Positions 17,164 through 25,601 of a DNA stretch of 64,000 bases are shown in pieces. Both the position numbers and the translations under genes were made by a program. Source of the stretch: Rothia nasisuis. GTDB taxonomy: Bacteria; Actinomycetota; Actinomycetes; Actinomycetales; Micrococcaceae. Numbering within the stretch: position 1 is the first letter of the stretch; each line of letters opens with the position of its first letter. The stretch covers positions 62,001 through 126,000 of the forward strand of contig NZ_CAKMSB010000003.1 in assembly GCF_928381405.1 (NCBI RefSeq), given 5' to 3'. The notes beneath the pieces are model-generated. The model was not told the DNA's origin. It was given only the letters and a program-made list of their open reading frames with translations, and ran no database searches.

Positions 17164-17772
17164 GTGAAACTCGCCTCAATATCAAAAGGGATAGCACTAG
17201 CTATTATTGCATCTACAACATTTTCCGGCGCAGCATTTGCAGATACCAATAGTCATATATCTGCAAGTATGGATTCGTCTAGCCTTTCCACTATTATATC
17301 AAGCCAACAAGCTAGAATTTATATATCGCATCACCCCAACATAGAAGTAGCCGACCCAGGTTTTTTTGAAGCCGATACTGTGGCTATCACAGGGATTCAA
17401 GATTTACCGCTAGGAGATAGTCTATCCACCTCCGCCCTGCAGTCAGCAAGATGCCCGCTTCTTAGAGCAGGTTTCATCTATAGCCATCAGTGGACGGAAT
17501 CCACTAATGGTTGTGGAATCATCGGAGCTTCCCGCAATGCAAACTACCGGTATGGGTGGACAAAAGATCGATACTTTCTTAATGTTGCCCCTGATGCCTG
17601 CGTCCAAGGGCGAGGATATTCATACAACCTTTCGGTTCAGGAACCCATCTGGGTCAACGCAGGATGTGGAGCAAATGGAGAAGCTGTGGTTACTATTGGC
17701 AATAGAGCAACCGTCGCAAAAATTCGCGGAAAAACCATGGGCAGCGTTCCTTCATCGGTATATTGGCGATGA
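17164..17772 (+). CDS. Secreted protein of unknown function, AT-rich gene
   Basis: 202 residues from GTG at 17164, chosen because AAGGAG lies six bases upstream; a longer frame from TTG at 17110 lacks this. Residues 1-27 are a signal peptide (KLASISKGIALAIIAS..., cleavage near AFA-DT). The mature protein has four cysteines (SARCP, NGCGI, DACVQ, AGCGA) that could form two disulfides, and a Tyr/Trp/Gly-rich beta-like C-terminal half. I recognise no family. Base composition and codon use (many A/T third positions) differ sharply from neighbouring genes, suggesting recent transfer. It overlaps the next gene by four bases (ATGA). Confidence 0.75.
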   Translation: MKLASISKGIALAIIASTTFSGAAFADTNSHISASMDSSSLSTIISSQQARIYISHHPNIEVADPGFFEADTVAITGIQDLPLGDSLSTSALQSARCPLLRAGFIYSHQWTESTNGCGIIGASRNANYRYGWTKDRYFLNVAPDACVQGRGYSYNLSVQEPIWVNAGCGANGEAVVTIGNRATVAKIRGKTMGSVPSSVYWR

Positions 17773-18542
17773 AAAATAAGTTCAAAATCATTACAGTTCT
17801 AGCCTTTGGAATTATCGCCCTACTAATTTCTTTGCTAATGAACAATATTAGATTGATTAATAACGAAGAAAATTCAACCCCTCGAGCAGAACAGTCCGAA
17901 CTAACAAAAAATCAAGGAGCAGAAAAGGAGGCCGGAGAAACTTCTAAAAAAGATTTAACGATTGAAAACTACCCCAATCTTATCGACACGCTCCCTTGCA
18001 AAGACAAGGATATTTTCTATGGAAATCCAACGTATTGGGACGAAGCAATCGGGATCAATTGCTATCTGAATGATAGAGAATCAATTCTTATACGAATATT
18101 TTCGCAAGAGTCCACCTTAAAAGTCATTTCAGATTGGGATGAAGTCATCACCCCAGGGAATCAGCTAGTCTACTCAGAATCTTGGTTTGCCACTGGACCC
18201 CGTGATGAAATTCAAAAAATATTTGATGGTTATAGTTATATTGATATAGTTCATGAAACACCCCAGACGGAAGAAATGTCTGAATATGAGTTTTCAACCT
18301 CAATGTGCTCATCCATTGTATATAATATAATTCAAGAATCAATCATTGAGGGATACTCTGCAGAGAAATATTCCGACTACTATAAATACTACCCTCGGGA
18401 GGCTGTAGAAGAAACGTACCAAAAGATTAGTAGAGATAATTTTTCTGTCAATTTGAGCGAAAACTATGAGTATGATATTTTGGAAAAAATTTCTCACTAC
18501 GACAAGCAAATAAAAGACTCCTGCAAGGAAAATCCTTGGTAG
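17769..18542 (+). CDS. Membrane-anchored protein of unknown function, AT-rich gene
   Basis: 257 residues from ATG at 17769, overlapping the stop of the upstream secreted-protein gene (ATGA), so the pair is translationally coupled. A basic start and one membrane helix (about 7-26) place a Glu/Lys/Asn-rich domain outside the cytoplasm. This domain has four cysteines (TLPCK, GINCY, SMCSS, DSCKE) and many Tyr and Ile residues. No recognised family. Low GC, like its partner. The pairing of a secreted small protein with a membrane-tethered partner could be effector/immunity or a two-part adhesin, but neither is shown. Confidence 0.7.
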   Translation: MKNKFKIITVLAFGIIALLISLLMNNIRLINNEENSTPRAEQSELTKNQGAEKEAGETSKKDLTIENYPNLIDTLPCKDKDIFYGNPTYWDEAIGINCYLNDRESILIRIFSQESTLKVISDWDEVITPGNQLVYSESWFATGPRDEIQKIFDGYSYIDIVHETPQTEEMSEYEFSTSMCSSIVYNIIQESIIEGYSAEKYSDYYKYYPREAVEETYQKISRDNFSVNLSENYEYDILEKISHYDKQIKDSCKENPW

Positions 18543-18600
18543 TAGATATTAATGGTATCCGCGTAAGTAGAAATAGAATAATCGCAACCTGGGGGCCGTA

Positions 18601-18825
18601 ATGTTTGAGATAACACCATTAGAAATTCTTAACAGCGGGCTATTGCTTCTTCTGGCCTCTGCTATTGCATATGGATTTATCCGCTCGCAACCAAGACAAG
18701 AAATAATAAACCCAGCGCCTGCGCCATTGAGAAATACTCAATGGCGCAGGCGTTCCTTCACCTATCGCTTTCTTGCTACTGTTGAATGCAGAAGATACAC
18801 GCCCAATCAGCAGGAAATCGCATGA
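18601..18825 (+). CDS. Small single-helix protein, doubtful
   Basis: A 74-residue frame starting MFEITPLEILNSGL with one membrane helix (about 10-28) and a basic tail. A strong terminator (18716-18756) lies inside the second half of the frame, which argues that the C-terminal part is not normal coding sequence; the gene may be a truncated remnant whose end was replaced. No good ribosome site. It ends four bases after the start of the M48 protease gene. Confidence 0.3.
   Translation: MFEITPLEILNSGLLLLLASAIAYGFIRSQPRQEIINPAPAPLRNTQWRRRSFTYRFLATVECRRYTPNQQEIA
18716..18756 (+). terminator. Terminator closing the AT-rich island
   Basis: Perfect 16-base arms CGCCTGCGCCATTGAG / CTCAATGGCGCAGGCG with loop AAATA, then TTCCTT. 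It marks the end of the low-GC segment. Confidence 0.85.
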
Positions 18826-20258
18826 GTGAGAACAACCCCGGCACCACCCCGCCCTACCCGCAGCAACCCGGCCCACAGGCGTCCGCGCACAGTAAGAAGC
18901 AGGGCCTCACCCAGCCCCTGCCCAACGACCTCAGCGACGGCTGGCTGCCCGAAGACATGCGCCAGCGGCCCCTCTCGCCCCTGCCTGCCCCTAAGCTCTT
19001 CGGCTTCCAATCCCTGCTGCCCTTCAAGTTCATCAACGCTATTCGACACCCTGCCGAACTGCCTTTGGTCATCATGGCCTACGCGCTCACCCTCCTCCTG
19101 TATGTGGGCGGGGGCATCTACCTGATTTATTCCATGTTTAGCACGATACTGGGCGATAACTTTGTGAACTACCAGCTCAGCAACCTGGTCGGCCAGCTAG
19201 TGGTCCTCGCTATCTATCTGCCCCTGGGTATCTTCTTCGTGCGCGGCATCCTCTACTCCCAGCTACGCCTCAGCGGGGTGCGCATCACCCCCACCCAGTT
19301 CCCCGAGGCCTACCAGATGGTCGTTGAAGCAGCGCACGCCGCCGGGCTACGCCGTGTACCTGACGCCTACGTCGTGCTCGGTAACGGCCAGATCAACGCT
19401 TTCGCCTCTGGCCACGGGCACCGCCGCTTCATCGCGATTTACTCCGACCTCTTCGAAATTGGCGGTGCGGCCCGCAACCCCGAGGCCCTACGCTTCATCA
19501 TCGGCCACGAAGTCGGTCACATCGCCGCAGGTCACGTCAGCTACTTCCGCCTCATCTTCACGTCTTTCTTCATGCAACTACCCATTCTGGGTAACCTGCT
19601 CTCCCGCACCCAGGAGTACACCGCCGACAACTTCGGCTACCGTTACGCCCCCGACGGCGCCGAAACCACCACCACCGTACTGGCCGCCGGCAAGTACCTG
19701 ATGAACGACGTGAACTTCCACGAGCTGGCCAACCGGGCTGTCTACGAACGCGGCTTCTTTACCTGGGTCTACAACCTCACCACCACCCACCCGCCGGTTA
19801 CCTGGCGCGCCCACGCCCTGCGCGACCGCACCGAACCGGGTCGCCTGGTGTGGCGCCCCAAGAACAACCCGCCCTACCCGCTCTCCATGATTCCGGCGGC
19901 AGAGCCTGCCGAAGCCTGGGCCGACCCCCTACAGGCCACCGACCACCTGGCCACCTACCCCGAGCGGGCCGACAACCAGCACTGGGGTTCAGTCAACACC
20001 ACCCACCGACCCCCGGCCCAGTACCGCGACCGCACCGTGGGCGATATGCTCTACAGCGGCTGGGTACCCCCGCAGTTCCGCCAGCGCACTCCCTGGAACA
20101 GCTTCGGAGCCCCCTCACCGCAGGAGCCCCAGCAGGTACCTGGCCAGCATTCACCTGATCAGCAGGGTCAGGACGCCGGTAGTGGCCCGGGTGCCATGCC
20201 TCGGGAAGATGAGCGCCCAGCGTCCGCCCCGGACAATCCACCCACTGACCAGGTCTAA
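18822..20258 (+). CDS. M48-family membrane zinc metalloprotease (HtpX-like)
   Basis: 478 residues from ATG at 18822 (AGGAAA upstream). The Pro/Gln-rich N-terminus (1-65) is followed by membrane helices (about 75-120 and 125-150), then the peptidase M48 domain with the zinc motif HEVGH near residue 229 and a downstream glutamate ligand in RTQEYTADNFGYR. The C-terminal ~100 residues are Pro/Gln-rich and disordered. M48 proteases act in membrane protein quality control. The unusual feature is the long low-complexity tails at both ends. Followed by a terminator. Confidence 0.9.
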   Translation: MSENNPGTTPPYPQQPGPQASAHSKKQGLTQPLPNDLSDGWLPEDMRQRPLSPLPAPKLFGFQSLLPFKFINAIRHPAELPLVIMAYALTLLLYVGGGIYLIYSMFSTILGDNFVNYQLSNLVGQLVVLAIYLPLGIFFVRGILYSQLRLSGVRITPTQFPEAYQMVVEAAHAAGLRRVPDAYVVLGNGQINAFASGHGHRRFIAIYSDLFEIGGAARNPEALRFIIGHEVGHIAAGHVSYFRLIFTSFFMQLPILGNLLSRTQEYTADNFGYRYAPDGAETTTTVLAAGKYLMNDVNFHELANRAVYERGFFTWVYNLTTTHPPVTWRAHALRDRTEPGRLVWRPKNNPPYPLSMIPAAEPAEAWADPLQATDHLATYPERADNQHWGSVNTTHRPPAQYRDRTVGDMLYSGWVPPQFRQRTPWNSFGAPSPQEPQQVPGQHSPDQQGQDAGSGPGAMPREDERPASAPDNPPTDQV

Positions 20259-20268
20259 CCCTCGACAC

Positions 20269-20324
20269 AAAAACCCCACCTCAACCCTTACCTGCATCAC
20301 AGGAACGGGGTTAGGATGGGGTTT
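20269..20324 (+). terminator. Terminator after M48 protease gene
   Basis: Arms AACCCCACCTCAACCC and GGGTTAGGATGGGGTT (two mismatches) around a ~20-base loop, followed by TTATTAG. Confidence 0.65.
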
Positions 20325-20353
20325 ATTAGCTCTCACGCAAGAAGGTGAACCCC

Positions 20354-20449
20354 ATGGGTTTTCTCTACGCTATCGCAGGTATTGTTGCCCTGGTTCTAGC
20401 AGCGCGCGGCGGCGCTAAGTGGTACGAGGCTGAAAAGGGCAAAGAGTAA
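20354..20449 (+). CDS. 31-residue membrane peptide
   Basis: ATG at 20354 is preceded by AAGGTG at a good distance. The peptide begins MGFLYAIAGIVALVLAA, a single membrane helix, and ends in a charged tail (RGGAKWYEAEKGKE). It ends ten bases before the BASS transporter start, so it may be its leader gene or a small subunit. It is too short for routine gene calling. Function unknown. Confidence 0.55.
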   Translation: MGFLYAIAGIVALVLAARGGAKWYEAEKGKE

Positions 20450-20459
20450 AATGGGCTAA

Positions 20460-21431
20460 ATGGCCCCACCCCTAAAACTGCGCTCCTGGCGCCCAGACCC
20501 GCTCATCACCCTGATTCTGCTCGCCGTTGCCCTGGCGATTATCGCCCCGGCACGCGGGGACTTCGCTGAGGGGTTCAGCGTAGCCACCAAAATCGCTATC
20601 GGCCTACTCTTCTTCCTCTACGGCGCCAGGCTCTCACCCCAGGAGGCCCTGCAGGGCCTGAAGAACTGGCGGCTCCACAGCACCATTCTGGGCTTTACCT
20701 ACCTGATCTTTCCGCTCATTGGCCTGGCCCTCTACCCCCTTCAGAGCCTTATCGGCAAGGAGCTCTATCTGGGTCTGCTCTTCATGACCCTGGTGCCCTC
20801 CACCGTGCAGTCCTCGGTGGCTTTCACCTCGATCGCTAGGGGCAATGTGGCAGGAGCGATTGTCTCGGCCAGCGCCTCAAATATCGTGGGCGTGGTCGCC
20901 ACCCCCCTGCTGGTCATGCTGCTGATGCAGAGCGACCAGCTCACTATCTCCGGCTCTGTTTTCGGTGATATTGCCCTTCAGCTCCTGCTGCCCTTCATTC
21001 TGGGCCAGCTCCTGCGCCGCTGGGTGGGTGAGATTGCCAAGAACAAGCTGACCAAGCACGTTGACCGGCTCTCCATCGCCATGGTGGTCTACGCGGCCTT
21101 TTCGGACGGCATTGTGCAGGGCATTTGGACCCGCATCAGCCCCTGGCAGATCCTGCTGCTGGTTGTTCTGTCGATTGCCCTGGTGGAGTTCCTGCTCTGG
21201 CTCAGCGGGGTCGTTTCAAAGAAGCTGGGCTTTAGCTACGGCGACCGGGTGGCGGTACAGTTCTGTGGTTCCAAAAAGTCCCTGGCCACCGGCCTGCCCA
21301 TGGCCGCCGTTATCTTTGGTGGCGGTACGGTGGGAGCACTGATTCTCCCGCTCATGATTTTCCACCAGGTTCAGCTCATGATTTGCGCCGCCAAAGCCGC
21401 CCGCTGGGGCAGGCAGGCCGAAGCGTCATAG
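20460..21431 (+). CDS. Bile acid:sodium symporter family (SBF-like, YfeH type) transporter
   Basis: 323 residues, about ten membrane helices. It matches the SBF-like branch (PF13593) of the BASS superfamily. Recognisable elements: LFFLYGARLSPQEALQGLKNWRLH after the second helix, the TLVPSTVQSSVAFTSIARGN core and the C-terminal GSKKSLATGLPMAAVIFGGG motif. BASS proteins carry organic anions with Na+; the substrate here is unknown. ATG at 20460 follows the 31-residue peptide gene closely. It converges on the LysR gene with a six-base gap. Confidence 0.88.
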   Translation: MAPPLKLRSWRPDPLITLILLAVALAIIAPARGDFAEGFSVATKIAIGLLFFLYGARLSPQEALQGLKNWRLHSTILGFTYLIFPLIGLALYPLQSLIGKELYLGLLFMTLVPSTVQSSVAFTSIARGNVAGAIVSASASNIVGVVATPLLVMLLMQSDQLTISGSVFGDIALQLLLPFILGQLLRRWVGEIAKNKLTKHVDRLSIAMVVYAAFSDGIVQGIWTRISPWQILLLVVLSIALVEFLLWLSGVVSKKLGFSYGDRVAVQFCGSKKSLATGLPMAAVIFGGGTVGALILPLMIFHQVQLMICAAKAARWGRQAEAS

Positions 21432-21437
21432 CGAAAG

Positions 21438-22394
21438 TCATGGTGAGGACGCCGGGTTCAGCTCCCGCAGGGTCTCGGTAAGCAGGCGAACGGCGGCGTC
21501 CTGCTCTGAACTGGACCGTAGCACCGCAAAAACCCGGCGGCGGCCCAGCGGCTGACTGACCCACAGGCTGCCGGTGCGGGTTCCCTGCCGCCAGGAGGCA
21601 GCGCGCTGGCGGTCAAGGGTGAGCTCCGACCGGTAGAGACCATCAAGTACCAGGTGGGGCAGAATCGCTACCGCGTAGCCCCCGTAGGCCGAGTGTAGCT
21701 GCCAGCTCAAGTCGGTGGAGATGAAGCGCGGCTGCGGGGCGATAGCGGCTCCCGCCAAGAAGGCGTCTGACCAGGCACGCAGTTCGGTGCCAACCGGCTC
21801 CATGCACCAGGGGGCAGTCTCAGCCCAGGCCAGGTTTTTGAGCGGATCTTGAGGCACCATGCTGGCGGGGGCGACTAGCACGATGGGATCGTCCCAGAGT
21901 TCTGCTCGCACTAGGGGCCCCGGTAGCTGCACCGGCCGCCCCCCGTATTCTTCAGCGATGACCAGGTCGAACTGGTGGCGGGTCAGTTCGGTGATGGACC
22001 GCTGGGGTTCTAGCTGGGTGAGTTCCAGACTCAGGTGCGGGGCCCGCTTGGCCAGTAGCTCAAAGACGCGGGGTACCATGTAGCGGGCCGCTGAATTGAA
22101 GGACGCTACCCGCAGGGTTCTGGGGGCCAAGCTGGTTTCGCTAGCCATGGCATTGTGGGCCTGCTCCATGAGAGCGAGGATCTGCCCAGCGTAGTCGGCC
22201 AGTTCTCGGCCACGCGGGGTGAGTACCACGCCGCGCCCAGATCTTTCGTAGAGGGTGTGGCCGACCTCGGCCTGGAGTTTGGCCAGGTGGTTTGAGACGG
22301 TGGAGGGGTCGTAGCCCAACACGTCAGCGGCTGCGGCCAGGGAGCCCTGCTGGGCGAATTCGAAGAGGATTTCAAGGCGGCGGGAGTCGTACAT
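21438..22394 (-). CDS. LysR-family transcriptional regulator
   Basis: 318 residues. The N-terminal winged helix-turn-helix (about 3-62) contains FAQQGSLAAAADVLGYDPSTVSNHLAKLQ, and a linker helix leads to a periplasmic-binding-type effector domain (about 93-290). It is transcribed divergently from the LysE-type exporter gene, the usual arrangement for a LysR regulator and its target exporter (as in LysG-LysE), so regulation of that gene is likely. The 80-90 bases between the two starts should hold the operator; no clear T-N11-A box was picked out by eye. Confidence 0.9.
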   Translation of the reverse strand: MYDSRRLEILFEFAQQGSLAAAADVLGYDPSTVSNHLAKLQAEVGHTLYERSGRGVVLTPRGRELADYAGQILALMEQAHNAMASETSLAPRTLRVASFNSAARYMVPRVFELLAKRAPHLSLELTQLEPQRSITELTRHQFDLVIAEEYGGRPVQLPGPLVRAELWDDPIVLVAPASMVPQDPLKNLAWAETAPWCMEPVGTELRAWSDAFLAGAAIAPQPRFISTDLSWQLHSAYGGYAVAILPHLVLDGLYRSELTLDRQRAASWRQGTRTGSLWVSQPLGRRRVFAVLRSSSEQDAAVRLLTETLRELNPASSP

Positions 22395-22482
22395 TCAGGC
22401 TCCATTCATTGCTATTATCCATGAGTACTATTTGAACTCATGGACTAGAACCGGGTATTCCTCCTAGTTTACAGTGGTGCCC

Positions 22483-23226
22483 ATGACCCTTACCCAGGCC
22501 CTTCTTGGTTTTGCAAGCATCGCCTTTCTCATCACCATCATCCCGGCAACCGATACCGCCCTAGTGCTCCGCTCCCTGGTCGCCGGTGGGCACCGCAGTG
22601 CCTACGCCTGCGTCTTCGGCATCACGGCAGGACTACTCATCTGGGGTGTCACCGCCGCCACCGGCCTGGCCGTGCTCATGGCCGCAGCCCCCCTGGTCTT
22701 TGACCTCATCACAGTCGCGGGCGGGCTCTACCTGATTTACCTGGGCATCAAATTCATGCTCAACCTTAGGCACTGGGGGCAGGTGACAACCCTCAAAACA
22801 GAGCAGGCCGCCCTGGCCTCGCTACCTGCACCCGCGGCGTCCTTACCCGGCCCAGGCGGCGGGGTAAGCACCCCCGCCAGCGCAAAGCCGGGCGCAACCA
22901 CCCCAGCTCCCGCCAACTTTCGCAAGGATTTTCTGGCGGGTTTTATCGCCAACATTCTCAACCCTAAAATTGCGGTCTTCTACATCGCCAGCGTGCCGCC
23001 CTTTATGGTGGCGTCTGTACAGCCCTTCCTCATGGGCACCCTTCTGGCGGCCATTCACGGCGGCATTAACGTGCTCTGGTTTACCCTGATTATCTCGCTG
23101 GCCGCCCTGGCCATGAGGTGGCTACTGCACCCGCGCGCCACCCTGGTCATCGACGGTATCGCAGGGTCAGTGCTACTGGTCTTTGGCGTTCTGATTCTGG
23201 TGGAGGCGGCGCACAGGCTACTCTAG
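22483..23226 (+). CDS. LysE/RhtB-family amino acid exporter
   Basis: 247 residues from ATG at 22483; in-frame GTG codons at 22474 and 22477 are alternatives, with no clear ribosome site for any. Hydrophobic helices with the family motif IIPATDTALVLRSLVAGGHRSA near residues 20-40 and, after a hydrophilic loop, FLAGFIANILNPKIAVFY. The loop between helices 3 and 4 (about 105-145) is a long Ala/Pro-rich insertion not typical for the family. It probably exports an amino acid or analogue and is likely controlled by the divergent LysR gene. Confidence 0.88.
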   Translation: MTLTQALLGFASIAFLITIIPATDTALVLRSLVAGGHRSAYACVFGITAGLLIWGVTAATGLAVLMAAAPLVFDLITVAGGLYLIYLGIKFMLNLRHWGQVTTLKTEQAALASLPAPAASLPGPGGGVSTPASAKPGATTPAPANFRKDFLAGFIANILNPKIAVFYIASVPPFMVASVQPFLMGTLLAAIHGGINVLWFTLIISLAALAMRWLLHPRATLVIDGIAGSVLLVFGVLILVEAAHRLL

Positions 23227-23287
23227 AGTGTCTGGCGCAAGTGGGTACGCCGAAAGCCCGCGCCCCTCCCGCCAGAAAACCAGAAAA

Positions 23288-23352
23288 GACCATTTAAACC
23301 AGAAATACCCACCTAGTTCGTGGGTATTTCTGATTTAGATGGTACCTACCTA
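23288..23352. repeat. Palindromic repeat family A/B, copy A
   Basis: Perfect 13-base arms CAGAAATACCCAC / GTGGGTATTTCTG (23300-23332), loop CTAGTTC, with weaker flanking pairing (ACCAT...ATGGT) and a distal GGTACCTACC. The loop and inner arms are the exact reverse complement of copy B at 44031-44119, and the flank TGGTACCTACC is shared. The GH15 stop codon lies within the CTAGGTAGGTACC edge. It can act as a terminator between the converging LysE and GH15 genes. Confidence 0.75.
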
Positions 23353-25443
23353 GAGGCCGAGGGCTTCAACCGCCCGAATCAACGAAATGTGGGCCAGAGC
23401 CTGCGGAAAGTTACCTGCCAGGCGCTGCTGCTCAAAATCGTACTCAGAACTCATCAGACCCAGGTCACTGGCCCTGTTCAGAACCGTATCGAGCAGGGCA
23501 CGGCCCTCCGCCTCACGGCCCGAACGAATGTACTGCTCCGCCAGCCAAAGCGACGAGATGAAATGAGGATTGCCCTGGCCCTCAAACCCGTCGTGAGCGT
23601 CTGAGTTATCGTACCGGTAGATCATGCCCGACTCATGGCGAATGGTGGCCTCAATCCGCTCCACCGTCGCCAGCATACGCGGATCATCCCAGTCAACCAG
23701 GCCTATCTGAGGCAACTGCAACAGGGAGGCATCCACCGAAAAACCACCGTAGGTTGAGACGAAGTGGCCTAGCTCCTCCTTGAAGCCATGCTCAAGAATC
23801 TCCTCCGCCACAGCGTCGCGGCAGTGCTCCCAGGTGGCAGCGTCCCCGTCTAAGCCAAAGTCACGCACGGCTGATACACCGGCATCGAAAGCAGCCCAGA
23901 GCATGGCCTGTGAGTGGGTATACACAGCAGGTTCACCGAAACTCTCCCACATGGAACGGTCAGGCTCACCAATACGCTCAGTGGCGGCGTTAAGCAGGGC
24001 CTTCTGAATGGGCCATGACAGGTGATCCTCGGCCACACCTGCCTCACGCAGATTAGCGAAGGTGACAAGCACCTGCCCCAGGGCGTCCCCCTGAAAGCGG
24101 TCACCCGACCCATTACCCGAACGCACCGGCTGCGACCCCTCATAGCCGGGTAAGGCCAGGCGGCGTTCGATGTCGTCCTTTTCACCGGCCAGCCCGTACA
24201 CGGCGTGAACCCGGCGGGGGCTGTTAGCGAGCGCCCGCAGAATCCAGTTGCGCAGCTGGGCGGTTTCGCGCTCGTGGCCGTGAGCCAGCATCACGTCCAT
24301 GCTCATAGCGACGTCGCGCAGCCAGGTGAAGCGGAAGTCGTAGTTACGTTTTCCGCCCAGCACCTCAGGCAGGGAGGTGGTCACCGAGGCAACCAGGGCA
24401 CCGGTCTCACGGGAAATCAGGGCTCGCAGAAGTAGTAGGGAACGCAGGCGGGCCTCACGGTAGCGTGCGTTAGCCCCCTCCCGGTGGTCTTCTGCGGTCG
24501 CAGCAATCACCTGAGTGGCGGCGGTTTGGGCCAGTTCGCGGTAGGTTTCAAGGTCTACTTCGGGGGTGGCGGTGTTCGACCCGGCATCGAGCAGGGAGCT
24601 TCCGCCAGCCAGCTCCTCGTCAATATTGACCTGGGCTGATATGACCGCGGGTTGCGGGGCGGTGGCAGGCTCCTGCCCCCCGGTTTCACCGCCCTGTGGT
24701 GTCGGGTCGGGGCGGACGTCCGCGCCCCCTTCTACGCTTGCGGCCGACTCTGCGGGGGTGTACAAGTCAGACCACTCAGCCCACTGGTCCTGGGTGTAGG
24801 TTAGGGCTGCTAGGTAGTCAACCGGGGTCGGTGGGTTGTGGTTGGAGGCGAAGTAGGAAAGCGTAAATGTATAGCTCTGACCAGCGGAGACAGTAAAGGT
24901 GCCGGCCTTGGACTCGGGGTCACCTTCAGGCATGGCATCCCCCCGGAAGACCAGGGCGTGGGGGCCCGCCATGCCCACCAGCATATCGGCGGACGGGTCG
25001 GGGGTACCGGCGGCGTCCGCTCCCTCGTAGTGGGTCACCCAGGGTACGGTCTTGCCGTAGTCAAAGCGCAGGGCCAGCTCCTGGTACATGGTGACCTCGC
25101 CGGTGAGGCCCTCAACATTACGCACAATCGTTGTACTCCCTGACAGGGGCATGAACTCGGTGACGCGCACCGACGCATCTCCCACGAACCAGACGGTCTG
25201 CAGAATAAAAGTGTTCTCACGGTAGGAGCGCTCGGTACGAATCTCTACCAGGGGGGCGGGGTTAACCGATTCGAGGGGGGCCAGCAGCCAGCGTCCGTGC
25301 TCCCGCTCCCCCAGGAGGGCCGCGAAGACTGCGCGGGAGTCGAAGCGCGGTGCGCAGAACCAGTCGATTGAACCGCTGCGGGCGACCAGCGCGCCCGTAT
25401 TCATGTCTGACAGCAGGGCGTAATCCTCGATGAAAGAAGCCAT
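23350..25443 (-). CDS. Glycoside hydrolase family 15 protein (glucoamylase/trehalase-like)
   Basis: 697 residues. An N-terminal beta-sandwich domain (about 1-215, starting IEDYALLSDMNTGALVARSG and SIDWFCAPRFDS) is followed by an (alpha/alpha)6 catalytic barrel (about 330-695) with the typical GH15 strings YRYDNSD, RLAGNFPQALAHISLI and RDVAMSMDVML. Actinobacterial members are glucoamylase-like or trehalases. Between the domains, residues ~225-295 are a Pro/Gly/Glu-rich disordered insertion. No signal peptide, so it acts in the cytoplasm, probably on trehalose or short glucans. Divergent from csoR. Confidence 0.9.
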   Translation of the reverse strand: MASFIEDYALLSDMNTGALVARSGSIDWFCAPRFDSRAVFAALLGEREHGRWLLAPLESVNPAPLVEIRTERSYRENTFILQTVWFVGDASVRVTEFMPLSGSTTIVRNVEGLTGEVTMYQELALRFDYGKTVPWVTHYEGADAAGTPDPSADMLVGMAGPHALVFRGDAMPEGDPESKAGTFTVSAGQSYTFTLSYFASNHNPPTPVDYLAALTYTQDQWAEWSDLYTPAESAASVEGGADVRPDPTPQGGETGGQEPATAPQPAVISAQVNIDEELAGGSSLLDAGSNTATPEVDLETYRELAQTAATQVIAATAEDHREGANARYREARLRSLLLLRALISRETGALVASVTTSLPEVLGGKRNYDFRFTWLRDVAMSMDVMLAHGHERETAQLRNWILRALANSPRRVHAVYGLAGEKDDIERRLALPGYEGSQPVRSGNGSGDRFQGDALGQVLVTFANLREAGVAEDHLSWPIQKALLNAATERIGEPDRSMWESFGEPAVYTHSQAMLWAAFDAGVSAVRDFGLDGDAATWEHCRDAVAEEILEHGFKEELGHFVSTYGGFSVDASLLQLPQIGLVDWDDPRMLATVERIEATIRHESGMIYRYDNSDAHDGFEGQGNPHFISSLWLAEQYIRSGREAEGRALLDTVLNRASDLGLMSSEYDFEQQRLAGNFPQALAHISLIRAVEALGL

Positions 25444-25489
25444 GCCACCAGTCTAACAGGGCGCTTACTATCGACCGGCGGCGCTGAAG

Positions 25490-25546
25490 GTAATCGAAAT
25501 TGCCATAGGTGCGTTCTTTTTCCGCGCCTATGGCAATTTCGATTAC
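25490..25546. repeat. 57-bp palindromic element, copy 2
   Basis: Perfect 20-base arms starting GTAATCGAAATTGCCATAGG and ending in their reverse complement, with a short GC/T-rich centre (TGCGTTCTTTTT). Same length and same ends as 12423-12479. Here it lies between two divergent genes (GH15 and csoR), where a terminator is not expected. Confidence 0.82.
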
Positions 25547-25569
25547 TTTCAAGAATCCACCCTCTTGTA

Positions 25570-25595
25570 AACATACCCCTAGGGGGTATATGTTT
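25570..25595. promoter_or_regulatory. CsoR operator (copper box)
   Basis: The palindrome around ACATACCCCTAGGGGGTATATGT matches the well-known CsoR operator core (TACCCCTAGGGGGTA). It lies just upstream of csoR, consistent with autoregulated copper-responsive repression of the cso-cop operon. It also overlaps an alternative ATG at 25590. Confidence 0.88.
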
Positions 25596-25601
25596 AAGGA
25601 T

